A stretch of 64,000 nucleotides of DNA from Jeotgalibaca sp. MA1X17-3 (GCF_021513155.1 NZ_CP090983.1:1783001-1847000), one strand, 5' to 3'. Positions 47,071-55,951 are shown, counted from the stretch's first letter. Numbers and translations are program-made. The notes: generated by a model not told the origin, from the letters alone.

Positions 47071-47918
47071 CTATTGAAGAATTAAAGCATAAATATCCGA
47101 TTACCCATCTTTGCGATATACTGGGCATTGCCAGATCGAGCTATTACAAATGGCTGAAACGTGAGCCTTCAGAAGCCGAATTGAAGCGCCTAAAATTAAT
47201 GCGAGCGATTAAAGAGATCCATGAGGCTTTTGGAGGAATTTACGGCTACCGGAGAATGACCATCTTTCTAAACTTCTTTAGAAGAGCAGAAGTGAATCAC
47301 AAATGTATCCATCGCTTAATGAAAATCATGGGGATAGCAGCAGTCATCCGTCGGAAGAGAAAGAACTATGTGCCACACAAGGCCGTACATGTAGCGGAGA
47401 ATCTGTTAAACCGTCAGTTCCACGCAGAGCATCCCATGGAGAAGTTACTGACTGATGTCACGGAGTTTCGGTTGACCAACGGGACGAAACGTTACCTGAG
47501 CGCCATTTATGACCTTGGGTCAAAGAAAATCGTGGCTTATAAAACCAGTCACCGCAATGACAACCCGTTAGTACTGGATACACTAAAGCAGATTTTGGGT
47601 GATATAAAGCCTGAAACCACCCTGATCCATAGCGACCGCGGTTCCCAGTACACCTCCCATGCTTTTAACCAGACGATTAAAAATCACGAGATCATCCATA
47701 GTATGTCCCGCGTCTCGAAATGTATTGACAACGGCCCTATGGAAGGCTTTTGGGGTACGCTCAAGGTGGAGATGTTTAACCTGGATACGTTTGACACATC
47801 AGCGTACTTAGACCAGAAAATCAAGGCATACATCGCGTTCTTCAATAATGAACGCGTCACTTTGAATATGGGGTTAACGATTCCTACGGAAGAGAAGATT
47901 CTACAAATGATTGCATAA
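46977..47918 (+). CDS. IS3-family transposase OrfB (DDE integrase core)
   Basis: 313 aa reading in the -1 frame relative to OrfA. An HTH_21 region (CDILGIARSSYYKWL, YGYRRMT) precedes an rve integrase core with the DDE triad: LLTDVTEFRL, IHSDRGSQYTSHAF and NGPMEGFWGTLKVE. Most likely expressed mainly as OrfAB by frameshifting at 47004-47010, so the apparent start at 46977 is not necessarily used. Confidence 0.93.
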   Translation: MAGDGERCFKKAPKDRWESQISGVRQEAEYLTIEELKHKYPITHLCDILGIARSSYYKWLKREPSEAELKRLKLMRAIKEIHEAFGGIYGYRRMTIFLNFFRRAEVNHKCIHRLMKIMGIAAVIRRKRKNYVPHKAVHVAENLLNRQFHAEHPMEKLLTDVTEFRLTNGTKRYLSAIYDLGSKKIVAYKTSHRNDNPLVLDTLKQILGDIKPETTLIHSDRGSQYTSHAFNQTIKNHEIIHSMSRVSKCIDNGPMEGFWGTLKVEMFNLDTFDTSAYLDQKIKAYIAFFNNERVTLNMGLTIPTEEKILQMIA

Positions 47919-47924
47919 ACACTA

Positions 47925-47958
47925 CAAAAAAGACCACACATTTTTACATGCATGGTCT
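47925..47958 (-). terminator. Terminator in the IS right end, facing inward
   Basis: In the minus strand AGACCATGCAT pairs with ATGTGTGGTCT (two G-U pairs), followed by TTTTTTG. It would stop transcription that enters from mecA and so shields the transposase from antisense reading. Confidence 0.65.
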
Positions 47959-48007
47959 AAAACAATTTGTTTTTTTACCTGTCTACTTGACAGGGGGCAG
48001 TTCAATT

Positions 48008-48027
48008 TTCTCAGCTACTTTTTTATT
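48008..48027 (-). other. Upstream arm of the mecA terminator, split off by the IS
   Basis: Minus-strand AATAAAAAAGTAGCTGAGAA, directly after the mecA stop region. Its partner is at 46275-46293 on the other side of the IS. Confidence 0.7.
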
Positions 48028-48049
48028 GAATATATATTTAGTTTCCTAG

Positions 48050-48700
48050 TTACTTAAAGAAGTGTCGCGCTGTTTCTAACGCATTTCCCTTCATGATCAC
48101 TTTTCCGTATTCTCCTAAGACTTCTGTTGCAATGTCTGACTCTTCAGCAAATTCAAGTGCTATCGCAATTTCATTTTCTAAATTCGTCTCTGTCATTTTG
48201 TCTATAAAGAATACAATAGAAAGATAATATGCTTCCTCATAGTAATAAAGTGTAGATAACCCACTTTCTAAAAAGAATCTCTTGGATACTTCTAAGAAGT
48301 ATTCAAAATCAGAGAATTTCAACATAATTTCTAAAGGACCTAAGTCATTTTCATCTTTATTCAACTTTTTATCTTTTTCACTTAACTGTGATTGCTTTTT
48401 CATATAATCAATAACATGTTCTAAAGCACTATCTTCTCCTTCAAAGGAGTCGAGGTCTTCACCATGACCTTTACTGATGAACAATTCCAGTCCATTTCCA
48501 TTCGGCAGTACTTGAAAAGTAATTGCATCTGTTTCGTGAAATTGATCATCAACGTCTACCTCTTCTAAAATACTATAAAAGAAGTTTTCAATCTGCTTTT
48601 GATTCCCCAAAAGATCTAAAAAGGTAATCCCTCGTTCTTCTAAATCTGAATTCTCAATCAAAACACGGATTGTATTTTCGTTAATATTTTCCATTTCCAT
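48050..48700 (-). CDS. mecA: MecA adaptor protein
   Basis: About 216 aa. Adaptor that delivers ComK/ComX-type and other substrates to ClpCP. The N-terminal domain is MEMENINENTIRVLIENSDL with the conserved ITFLDLLGNQKQIENFFYSI; an acidic linker (about residues 110-125) leads to the C-terminal Clp-binding domain GPLEIMLKFSDFEYFLEVSK. The start at 48700 is set by GAGGTG; a GTG five codons earlier overlaps that site and is rejected. Confidence 0.93.
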   Translation of the reverse strand: MEMENINENTIRVLIENSDLEERGITFLDLLGNQKQIENFFYSILEEVDVDDQFHETDAITFQVLPNGNGLELFISKGHGEDLDSFEGEDSALEHVIDYMKKQSQLSEKDKKLNKDENDLGPLEIMLKFSDFEYFLEVSKRFFLESGLSTLYYYEEAYYLSIVFFIDKMTETNLENEIAIALEFAEESDIATEVLGEYGKVIMKGNALETARHFFK

Positions 48701-48846
48701 GATGCCACACCTCACTTTTATTCCTATTTCTTACTTCTATTGTAAATCAATTGTATGAATTGTAAAGGTAAACCTCTGAACTAGAGATTAACTACAACAT
48801 TCTTAGTTTTTTCTATCCCACTAATTGCAACGGTTCATAAGCTATA

Positions 48847-48875
48847 ATTATACGTCGAACACTCTTAAAAGGCAA
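48847..48875 (-). promoter_or_regulatory. Promoter upstream of mecA
   Basis: TTGCCT (48870-48875), 17 bp, TATAAT (48847-48852), minus strand. A second, nearer TTTACA-16 bp-TACAAT is also possible. From the far promoter the leader would be about 140 nt. Confidence 0.55.
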
Positions 48876-48930
48876 TTTTTCTGCTTACTATTTAGAAGTG
48901 GGGAAAATTACTACTAGCTTAGGACATACG

Positions 48931-48965
48931 GAAAAGACACACCTGCTGAAAGCTAGATGTGCCTT
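48931..48965 (-). terminator. Terminator after spx
   Basis: AAGGCACATCT pairs with AGGTGTGTCTT in the minus-strand RNA with two G-U pairs, followed by TTCC. Confidence 0.65.
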
Positions 48966-48982
48966 AATAAATAAACTAAATA

Positions 48983-49384
48983 TTAATAGAAATTTGCTAA
49001 TTCTTGAGCTCTTTGAAGTTCAATCGCTCGTACTTCTCTTGGCAAGAATCTACGAATTTCATCTTCATTATAACCAACTTGCAATCTCTTCTCATCAAGG
49101 ATGATTGGACGACGTAAAAGTCCTGGATTCTCTTGGATTAGTTTGAATAATGTATTCAAAGGCAAATCATCGAGATCCACATTCATTTGTTGAAATGCTT
49201 TTGAACGAGTCGAAATGATTTCTTCAGTTCCTTCTTCAGTCATTTTTAAGATTCCTTTAATTTCTACCTCGGTTAAAGGTTCAGAAAAAATGTTGCGCTC
49301 TGAATAAGATATATCGTTTTCTTCTAGCCATGCGCGAGCTTTACGGCAAGAAGTACAGCTTGGTGAAGTATATAGAGTTACCAT
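48983..49384 (-). CDS. spx: Spx, redox-sensing RNA polymerase regulator (ArsC-like)
   Basis: About 133 aa. Binds the RNA polymerase alpha subunit under thiol stress and is degraded by ClpXP. The CxxC switch is SPSCTSCRKARAWL (Cys10, Cys13), and the ArsC fold has LLRRPIILDEKRLQVGYNED. Start at 49384 after AAAGGGGAG. Together with SpxH and MecA nearby it forms a proteolysis-controlled stress group. Confidence 0.95.
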   Translation of the reverse strand: MVTLYTSPSCTSCRKARAWLEENDISYSERNIFSEPLTEVEIKGILKMTEEGTEEIISTRSKAFQQMNVDLDDLPLNTLFKLIQENPGLLRRPIILDEKRLQVGYNEDEIRRFLPREVRAIELQRAQELANFY

Positions 49385-49774
49385 ACTGGATCTCCCCTTT
49401 CCTATAAGCAATGTACTTATCTTTATAGCTTTCATTATCTATATATTGAATTATACCTTACTTTGTGAAATAAAGCCACCCTTTTTTTAAAGTTATTTCG
49501 ATTTATGTACATATATCGTTCAAAGTTTCATATGTTTTTTTGTTGAAAAATAAACGAAAGTGTTGATTCAATAGTATTGTTCATACTTTTCATTCTTTTT
49601 AAATTTTTATAGTTAGTAATAATTACAATCTAAAGGAGTCTCATTTGTAATATTTGTTATAAGTTTTTAATCTTGTAACATTGTTTTCACTTCACAATCT
49701 ATTGTTAAAAACGGTGTATTCCCTTGCTCAAATAAGCTATAATAAGAAAGTAATGAACAGGAGAGTGATTTAGA
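49385..49774. other. Intergenic region between divergent spx and trpS
   Basis: About 390 bp, very AT-rich, no gene seen. A TATAAT near 49450 (minus) likely serves spx; a TATAAT at 49738-49743 (plus) serves trpS. There is no T-box motif before trpS. A palindrome at 49614-49628 is listed separately. Confidence 0.5.
49614..49628. promoter_or_regulatory. PerR-box-like palindrome
   Basis: TAGTAAT A ATTACAA, a 7-1-7 arrangement resembling the PerR box TATAATnATTATAA. The centre GTAATAATTAC is perfect. It lies between spx and trpS, about 230 bp from spx. Confidence 0.3.
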
Positions 49775-50767
49775 GTGAAGAAAAAAGTTTTTTCAGGTGT
49801 TCAACCTAGTGGAATACCTACAATTGGGAATTATATAGGTGCGATGAAACATTTCGTTGCTTTACAAAACGAATATGATTGTACTTATTGTATTGTGGAT
49901 CAACATGCAATTACGGTTCCTCAAGATCCAAAGATACTAAACGAAAGAACCAGAGGCCTAGCAGCCCTTTACCTAGCTTTTGGTATTGATCCAGTTAAAT
50001 CTATTATATTTATCCAATCAGAGGTGCCTGCACACGCACAAGCGGCTTGGATCGTTCAGTGCAATACGTATATAGGCGAATTGGAACGGATGACCCAGTT
50101 CAAAGATAAAGCTGGCAAGCAAGAATCAGTATCAGCTGCCTTACTGACGTACCCACCTCTGATGGTTGCTGATATTATTTTGTACAATACAAATATTGTC
50201 CCCGTTGGTGAAGATCAGAAGCAACATATGGAATTAACTAGAAACTTTGTTCAACGATTCAATAACAAATATGGTGCAGGAGAAGATTTACTTGTTCTTC
50301 CAGAACCTTTTATTCAAAAAGAAGGTAGCCGAATCATGAGTCTACAAGAACCTACTAGTAAAATGAGTAAATCTGACACTAATAAAAAAGGCTATATTTC
50401 TATTTTGGACGAACCTAAAGTAATTATGAAAAAAATAAAGAGTGCAGTTACTGACTCTAGTGGTATCATTGAATACGACAAAGAAAACAAACCTGGTATT
50501 TCAAATCTTTTAACTATTTTCTCAGCTTTCAGTGGAAAAACCATAAAAGAATTGGAAGCAGAATTTGCAGATAGTGGGTACGGAAATTTTAAAGAACAAC
50601 TAGCAAATGCTGTTATTTCAGAACTAGAACCCATTCAAAATAAATATTATGAGTTGCTTGAATCAGAAGAACTAGATATTATTTTGACAGAAGGTGCAAA
50701 CCGCGCTTCTGCTATTGCAAACACAACGTTATCTAAAATGGAACAAGCAATTGGATTAGGAAGATAA
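49775..50767 (+). CDS. trpS: Tryptophanyl-tRNA synthetase
   Basis: 330 aa class I synthetase. HIGH-like PSGIPTIGNYIGAMK, the tryptophan pocket around VGEDQKQHMELTRN and the KMSKS loop SKMSKSDTNKKGY. GTG start behind AGGAG. Length matches the family. Confidence 0.97.
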   Translation: MKKKVFSGVQPSGIPTIGNYIGAMKHFVALQNEYDCTYCIVDQHAITVPQDPKILNERTRGLAALYLAFGIDPVKSIIFIQSEVPAHAQAAWIVQCNTYIGELERMTQFKDKAGKQESVSAALLTYPPLMVADIILYNTNIVPVGEDQKQHMELTRNFVQRFNNKYGAGEDLLVLPEPFIQKEGSRIMSLQEPTSKMSKSDTNKKGYISILDEPKVIMKKIKSAVTDSSGIIEYDKENKPGISNLLTIFSAFSGKTIKELEAEFADSGYGNFKEQLANAVISELEPIQNKYYELLESEELDIILTEGANRASAIANTTLSKMEQAIGLGR

Positions 50768-50869
50768 AAAGATTCACTGAAAAATAGGCTTTAACAGAAG
50801 ACAAGCCATCTTTTTGATTTCCTATTTTTTCAGATTGAACACACAATCATAATGAGGTGGCTTATAAAA

Positions 50870-51778
50870 ATGAATTATCTATGGTTAACGATTAAAGGCA
50901 TGTTAATTGGTATTGCTAATATTATCCCCGGAGTCAGTGGAGGTACAATGGCTATATCGTTAGGTGTCTACGACGATTTAATTTTCTCCATCGCCAATCT
51001 ATTAAAAGATTGGAAAAACAGTTTACGAATTCTTGCTCCCATTATCATAGGGCTCGCAGGAGGAATTGTCGCTTTTTCTTACTTAATTGAACTATTACTT
51101 AGCCAGTATACACTTCCAACTGCATTAGCGTTTATTGGATTAATATTGGGAGGAATTCCAATATTATGGTCTTCTCTAAAAGAATCACTTCGAACTAAAC
51201 AGACTACTTTGTCTTTCAAACACCTTCTTGTATTTTTAGTTTCCTTTGCATTAGTTGCAGGAATGGCATTGATTCAAGAAAGTGATGCAAGTCTTTCTTC
51301 TTTCGACTTTACTTTTAGTAATGTTATCCTTCTCTTCTTTATCGGAGTGATTGCTTCTGCAACAATGGTTATTCCTGGAGTAAGTGGTTCATTGGTTTTG
51401 ATGGTGTTAGGATTCTACTACAACATCCTTAACACGGTAACAGATTTTGCAAATGCACTTCGTACCTTAGATTTTAACGGGTTATTGTATGGGGTTGGAC
51501 TGCTCCTTCCATTTGGAATTGGAATTCTGTTAGGAATCTTTTTCATCAGTAAATTAGTCAGCTATTTATTTAAAAATCTTCCCGTAATGACTTATAGTGC
51601 TATTTTAGGATTAGTATTAGCTTCTCCGTTGGCTATTTTAATCAATACCAATGCCCTCAATCGTCTAGAAGAACCAAACGGGGGAATCTTTATCATCATC
51701 GGTATTGTATTGCTAATTGGCTTTGCGTACGTAACATACGTATTAGGTAAAACAGATGAGCCTAAAAAAATTAAATAA
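50870..51778 (+). CDS. DUF368 family membrane protein
   Basis: About 302 aa with eight to ten hydrophobic segments. Two family repeats are seen, ANIIPGVSGGTMAISLGVYD near the start and MVIPGVSGSLVLMVLGFYYN in the middle. DUF368 proteins have been connected with undecaprenyl phosphate recycling (PopT family). That role is from family knowledge; this protein is untested. Start at 50870 behind GAGGTGG. Confidence 0.88.
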   Translation: MNYLWLTIKGMLIGIANIIPGVSGGTMAISLGVYDDLIFSIANLLKDWKNSLRILAPIIIGLAGGIVAFSYLIELLLSQYTLPTALAFIGLILGGIPILWSSLKESLRTKQTTLSFKHLLVFLVSFALVAGMALIQESDASLSSFDFTFSNVILLFFIGVIASATMVIPGVSGSLVLMVLGFYYNILNTVTDFANALRTLDFNGLLYGVGLLLPFGIGILLGIFFISKLVSYLFKNLPVMTYSAILGLVLASPLAILINTNALNRLEEPNGGIFIIIGIVLLIGFAYVTYVLGKTDEPKKIK

Positions 51779-51781
51779 AAC

Positions 51782-51825
51782 AAAAAAGTTTCAGAAACAA
51801 ATAAAATTGTTTCTGAAACTTTTTT
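51782..51825. terminator. Bidirectional terminator between DUF368 gene and macro-domain gene
   Basis: Nineteen-bp stem AAAAAAGTTTCAGAAACAA / TTGTTTCTGAAACTTTTTT with a six-base loop. Confidence 0.92.
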
Positions 51826-51838
51826 ATTTTGAACTTTT

Positions 51839-52384
51839 TTAAAAAAATTCGTTATATAATTTTTGATAGATGGTTTCAGCTTCATGATCAAATACTACAA
51901 AATAAACTTTTTCAATATCTTGAAAAGATGCTAATGAAAGCTGCTCAACTACCGTATGAAAAGCAATCGTTGCAGCCTCTTTTATTGGATAACCATATAT
52001 TCCTGTACTAATAGAAGGAAAAGCAATGGTTTTTACTTTTTTCTTTATCGCTTCGTTCATGGAGTTTTGATAACAACTCTTCAAAAATTCCGGTTCTTGA
52101 TGACTTCCATCTTTGTAAATTGGACCTACCGTATGGATAACATACTTGGTATCTAGACGATATCCCTTTGTTGTCTTCGCCTCACCCGTATTTGCACCGC
52201 CAAGTTTTTTGGTTGCTTCTAATAACTGAGGTCCGGCAGCACGATGGATCGCTCCATCTACACCACCCCCACCTAATAAACTTTTATTTGCAGCATTTAC
52301 AATCGCATCTACATGCAGTTGGGTGATATCCCCCCGCACAATCTCTATTCGATTTGCTATTTCTTCCACTTGAAAGGGTTCCAT
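51839..52384 (-). CDS. Macro domain protein, O-acetyl-ADP-ribose deacetylase type
   Basis: 181 aa. Macro signature IEIVRGDITQLHVDAIVNAA, GGGGVDGAIHRAAGPQLL and FPSISTGIYGYPIKEAA, close to YmdB/MacroD enzymes that cleave O-acetyl-ADP-ribose or mono-ADP-ribose. It lies 29 bp downstream of lplA. In some Firmicutes macro proteins are paired with lipoate-dependent sirtuin systems, but no SirTM or GcvH-L gene is seen here. Confidence 0.9.
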   Translation of the reverse strand: MEPFQVEEIANRIEIVRGDITQLHVDAIVNAANKSLLGGGGVDGAIHRAAGPQLLEATKKLGGANTGEAKTTKGYRLDTKYVIHTVGPIYKDGSHQEPEFLKSCYQNSMNEAIKKKVKTIAFPSISTGIYGYPIKEAATIAFHTVVEQLSLASFQDIEKVYFVVFDHEAETIYQKLYNEFF

Positions 52385-52413
52385 TTTCTAGTTATTTTCC
52401 TTTCCTTTTTATA

Positions 52414-53421
52414 TTAAAACAAGGAATCAACAATTTCTTCAGCTGTTACATTTCCAAAATATTTTTTCAAGTCAAGGTTACTTAGAACAGCCTTTACATC
52501 TTCTTTCGTATATTTCGCTCCAATAAGAGCCTCTTCCACGTCAGCAATTTCTCCTAGTCCAAAAAAATCTCCATAAATTTTAGAGTGGGAAATTTTACCT
52601 TTAGAAATATTAAAATGAAAATCAATACTTCCGATTGCGAATCGTTTTAACGTTTCGATTTCAAATTTGGGTGATTTTCCGTAGTTCCAATCCCAATTAT
52701 TAAAATATTCTTCACGAATTTCGTATACTCGTTTCCAATCTTCCTCTGTTAACTTATATTCCTTCACATCTTCTCGTTTTTCTACTTCAAAGATGTGTAG
52801 CAACATCAAATCACGGAACTCTTCTGTAGATAAATCTTTATATTGCTCATCTAAGAACGGTTTGATATTCGTTACACGGCTCCGAATGGATTTTATTCCT
52901 TTAGATTCAATTTTGTCCTTTCTTGGCTTCAATGCATTTGTAATAGCATCCAAATCGGAATCAAATAAGATCGTTCCATGAGCAGTCATCCGTCCATTAG
53001 TAGAATACATGGCGTTACCAGAGAATTTCTTCTCCCCAATGGTTAAATCGTTCCGTCCTTTGAGAGCCGCATCTTTAACACCAACACTATGTAAAAACCC
53101 GATAACTGGCTCAGTAAATTTAGCAAAATCTCGGAATGAGTTGCCATCGTCTTCTGTAATAAAGCAGAATGAGAAGTTCCCATGATCATGATAAACGGCT
53201 CCTCCACCTGACATACGTCGAACAATATGAATGCCATTTTCTTCTACATATTTCTGGTTAATTTCAGCAATCGTATTTTGATTTCTACCGATAATGATAG
53301 ATGGCTCATTAATATAAAAAAGTAAAATAGGTTCATCCATTGCTTTCTCTTTCAATAAATAAGTTTCTAAAGCAATATTTACACTTGGATCAAATTGATT
53401 TTGGTTGTCTACGAAATACAT
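52414..53421 (-). CDS. lplA: Lipoate-protein ligase A
   Basis: 335 aa. Activates lipoate with ATP and attaches it to E2/GcvH lysines. Core RRMSGGGAVYHDHGNFSF, GRNDLTIGEKKFSGNAMY and a C-terminal LplA-C accessory domain (FGLGEIADVEEALIGAKYT). It lies next to an MBL hydrolase as B. subtilis lplJ lies next to yhfI. Confidence 0.95.
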   Translation of the reverse strand: MYFVDNQNQFDPSVNIALETYLLKEKAMDEPILLFYINEPSIIIGRNQNTIAEINQKYVEENGIHIVRRMSGGGAVYHDHGNFSFCFITEDDGNSFRDFAKFTEPVIGFLHSVGVKDAALKGRNDLTIGEKKFSGNAMYSTNGRMTAHGTILFDSDLDAITNALKPRKDKIESKGIKSIRSRVTNIKPFLDEQYKDLSTEEFRDLMLLHIFEVEKREDVKEYKLTEEDWKRVYEIREEYFNNWDWNYGKSPKFEIETLKRFAIGSIDFHFNISKGKISHSKIYGDFFGLGEIADVEEALIGAKYTKEDVKAVLSNLDLKKYFGNVTAEEIVDSLF

Positions 53422-53452
53422 TTTATCGACTCCGATCTTTTCTATACATTTT

Positions 53453-54193
53453 TTATATGCTTATTTTTTTACCTTGCACTGCTAATGACACAGGTACAGG
53501 CCCTGCTGCGGCTTGTGTTTCTTTCAAAAGTTTCTGCCAATCTCCTTCTGGTGGAAGGTGAGTCAAGACTACTTCTTTTACATTTGCCGACTGTGCAAGC
53601 GTACCAACTTCCTTAGAAGTCATATGAATAGGTGGATGTTCTCCTTCTTGAAAGAAATTTGTATCTGCTAATAGTAATTCAGCATTTTTTGAAAAAGGAA
53701 TAAATTCTTCCATATAACCAGAATCTGCTGTGAAAACCAGCTTCTTATTTGTTTTTATTTCAGTAATTTGTAAAGCAAAGCATGGGACCGGGTGAATGGT
53801 TCTCAAAAATTCAATATGAAAAGGCCCAATTTCTATTTTTTCTTTTCCACTATAATTCACACCCTTTGTAACTTCAGGATGTGTGCGTAATTTGTGTAAC
53901 TCAGATTCTGCATGCCCATAAATCGGCAACACACTTTTTTCTTTTTTATCAAACCGTTCTTTTAAAAGAAAAACATGTTGTAAAACACCTAAATCTGCAA
54001 TATGGTCCGGATGATAGTGAGTGAGAATAACGGCATCAATGTCTAAAGGATCCATTTGTTGTTCCAAAGCAAGTACTGCATTGCTTCCCACATCAATCAA
54101 TAAGTGAAAATGATCCGATTCTAATACGTAAGAACTTGTACCAATCCCTTTACTTGGATATCCTCCCATAAAACCTAAAATAGTTAATTCCAT
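53453..54193 (-). CDS. MBL-fold metal-dependent hydrolase (YhfI/RNase Z-like)
   Basis: 246 aa. Metal motif LTHYHPDHIADLG (HxHxDH), the second histidine at HPVPCFALQ, aspartate in FTADSGYMEE and a final histidine in VLTHLPPEGD. Its fold is close to RNase Z but shorter, without the exosite arm. Natural substrate unknown. Confidence 0.9.
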   Translation of the reverse strand: MELTILGFMGGYPSKGIGTSSYVLESDHFHLLIDVGSNAVLALEQQMDPLDIDAVILTHYHPDHIADLGVLQHVFLLKERFDKKEKSVLPIYGHAESELHKLRTHPEVTKGVNYSGKEKIEIGPFHIEFLRTIHPVPCFALQITEIKTNKKLVFTADSGYMEEFIPFSKNAELLLADTNFFQEGEHPPIHMTSKEVGTLAQSANVKEVVLTHLPPEGDWQKLLKETQAAAGPVPVSLAVQGKKISI

Positions 54194-54265
54194 CTTCCTA
54201 CTCTCCTTTCCTTTATATTTGTTGTTAGAATTATTATAACATCTTCTGACAAGAAGCTCCTCCCC

Positions 54266-54311
54266 AAAAAAATAACTCTCTAGATTTCTAAAAGAAGAAA
54301 TCTAGAGAGTT
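54266..54311 (-). terminator. Terminator after hemY
   Basis: 16-bp stem AACTCTCTAGATTTCT (54274-54289) with its complement (54296-54311), followed by TTTTTTT in the minus direction. Confidence 0.9.
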
Positions 54312-54317
54312 GTTTTA

Positions 54318-55768
54318 TTACATCTTTGTTGAAGTGGACTGGAGTAAGGGACTATTCGTTCGTTCTCTCATGTAGGTAATGGCTGCTTGAGCTAACTCTT
54401 TTCCTTCTGCAATTGCATTAGGTAAGCCATACCCTCTCAGTCCATTCCCACCTACAAAAATTCCACGTTGTCTAAAAAAGTTATCTAATCGATATGTATT
54501 TCCCTCCAGAACCTGCCGATCTTCTGGTAGTAAATGTGGTATCGCATGCTGCCAACGAAAGACCCGTGCAAAATGATAACTTCCTTCTAATCCCATAATT
54601 TGAGTCAATTCTTTTTCAATAATAGAAAGAATTGTTTCATCATCTAATTGTATCAACGTCTCCTCTTGACGACGACCAAATTCAACTAACAAATAATCAT
54701 ACTCAGAATCTTTAAAAGAAGACCATTTCCGATTTAGTATAGTAGTCTTCGTAATATGAAATGAACTTCTTTTAGGAATTACAAAACCATACCCCTTTGG
54801 AAATTTAGTAATCGTTCCTTTTTAAATTGAAAAAGAATCGTACACATACTGGAAACAATTGGTTTGGGAATGAGTTCTGATTCTTTCCATCTCTTATCTA
54901 GAATTTGATGGGATTCTGTCAATGGAATAGACGAAATAACACTTCCTACTCGAATTTCTTCTGTTTCATTAACTTTTAAGAGTACAAGACCTTGATCCAA
55001 CATTTCCATTCCCGTTACTTGCTTTCCAGTCTCTATATACGCTTCTGTTTGTTGTTTTAAACGATCTACAAAAACTCTCATCCCATTCAATAAGTTAAAT
55101 TCGTTTCCAGGCTTATCTTTGTAGGGTTCAATTTTTTCTTTTATATTATTTAGTGGTTCATCTGAATATTCAAATAAATCAATTAAGTTTGGGTCAAAAA
55201 AATTAGGTGGACATAACTCCATAGACCCATATATATTCTCTGGATAATGTGGATAGGCAATAAAGGTGGCTGCCTCTTTACAAAGACGATACTCTAAAAA
55301 TTGACTAGTTGAAATAGAATATGTTTCACTCTTTTTTTGTTTATGAAAAGATCCATTGATGATCACTTTTAATTTATCATGTAAGGTTAATCCACGATCA
55401 TGTAAAAAACCTGTTCTACGAATCGGAACTCCATGATAGGTTGGTTTTTCATTATAAATAAAATCGTGTCCATTATATCGATCAGATTTTCCGCTGATGC
55501 TGTATTGAATTTCTGCAGATAATCCTAGTTCCTCTAAAAAAGGACGAATATCTTCTCTACGAATATCAAAACTGGCTGCTCCAACATCAATCGAATGACC
55601 TTCCATTTCAATAGTTTTCACCATACCGCCTATTTTATTACGTCTTTCTAAAAGAATAAAATTAAAAGGTAATTTTTCTTTTTGGATCGCCTTGTTGATT
55701 TCATAAGCGGCTGTTAATCCACTGATGCCACCTCCGATAACAGCAATTCTATTTTTAGCTCGTTCCAT
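54318..55768 (-). pseudogene. hemY: HemY/CgoX-type porphyrinogen oxidase, frameshifted as read
   Basis: FAD enzyme that oxidises coproporphyrinogen III or protoporphyrinogen IX. N-terminal FAD motif IAVIGGGISGLTAAYEI, then LLERRNKIGGMVKT. The frame stops after NFQRGMVL near 54779; one added base in 54783-54788 gives GFVIPKRSSFHITKTTI and joins VEFGRRQEETLIQLD, ending with the second FAD motif IFVGGNGLRGYGLPNAIAEG. Total about 483 aa. No other heme gene lies in the window. Confidence 0.82.
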
Positions 55769-55908
55769 TTAGTGACCTCATCTTTATCTGTATTTTAAAA
55801 TATTTATCCTATTTCAAATTATCATACTCTAAGTTCGATAACAATGATGTGGACAGTTTATGACAATTATTTTAAAAAAACTAAAAGAATAGTTATCTTG
55901 CTAATAAA

Positions 55909-55943
55909 CAAAAAAGTCCCTTTCCTATAAGGAAAGAGACTTT
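55909..55943 (-). terminator. Terminator after rplT
   Basis: AAAGTCCCTTTCCT pairs with AGGAAAGAGACTTT (one mismatch); T-tract TTTTTTG on the minus strand. Confidence 0.85.
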
Positions 55944-55951
55944 AATATGAA

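Larger units (their letters stand above)
46297..48004 (+). mobile_element. IS3-family (IS150-like) insertion sequence, complete
   Basis: About 1.7 kb from TGATAAGCTCCC at the left to GGGGGCAGTTCA at the right. Imperfect terminal repeats of about 35 bp share TGA, CCCT, CAA-AGTAGACA and TAAAAA, ending in the TG/CA typical of IS3. A 3-bp target duplication ATT lies at 46294-46296 and 48005-48007. It carries orfA and orfB overlapping in the -1 frame. The element is visibly more GC-rich than its neighbours. Both frames and ends look intact, so it may be active. Confidence 0.92.

Noticed and set aside
46297..48004. IS disrupting a gene
   Set aside because: Both flanking genes are complete at this junction; the target is the intergenic terminator of mecA.
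48898..49104. Plus-strand frame across the spx 3' end
   Set aside because: Overlaps the spx terminator and coding region antisense; no support.
49385..49774. T-box before trpS
   Set aside because: No GGTGGAACC-type core and no terminator in the leader.
54318..54692. Independent 124-aa gene before hemY
   Set aside because: It carries the C-terminal FAD motif of HemY and joins the upstream frame with one added base.
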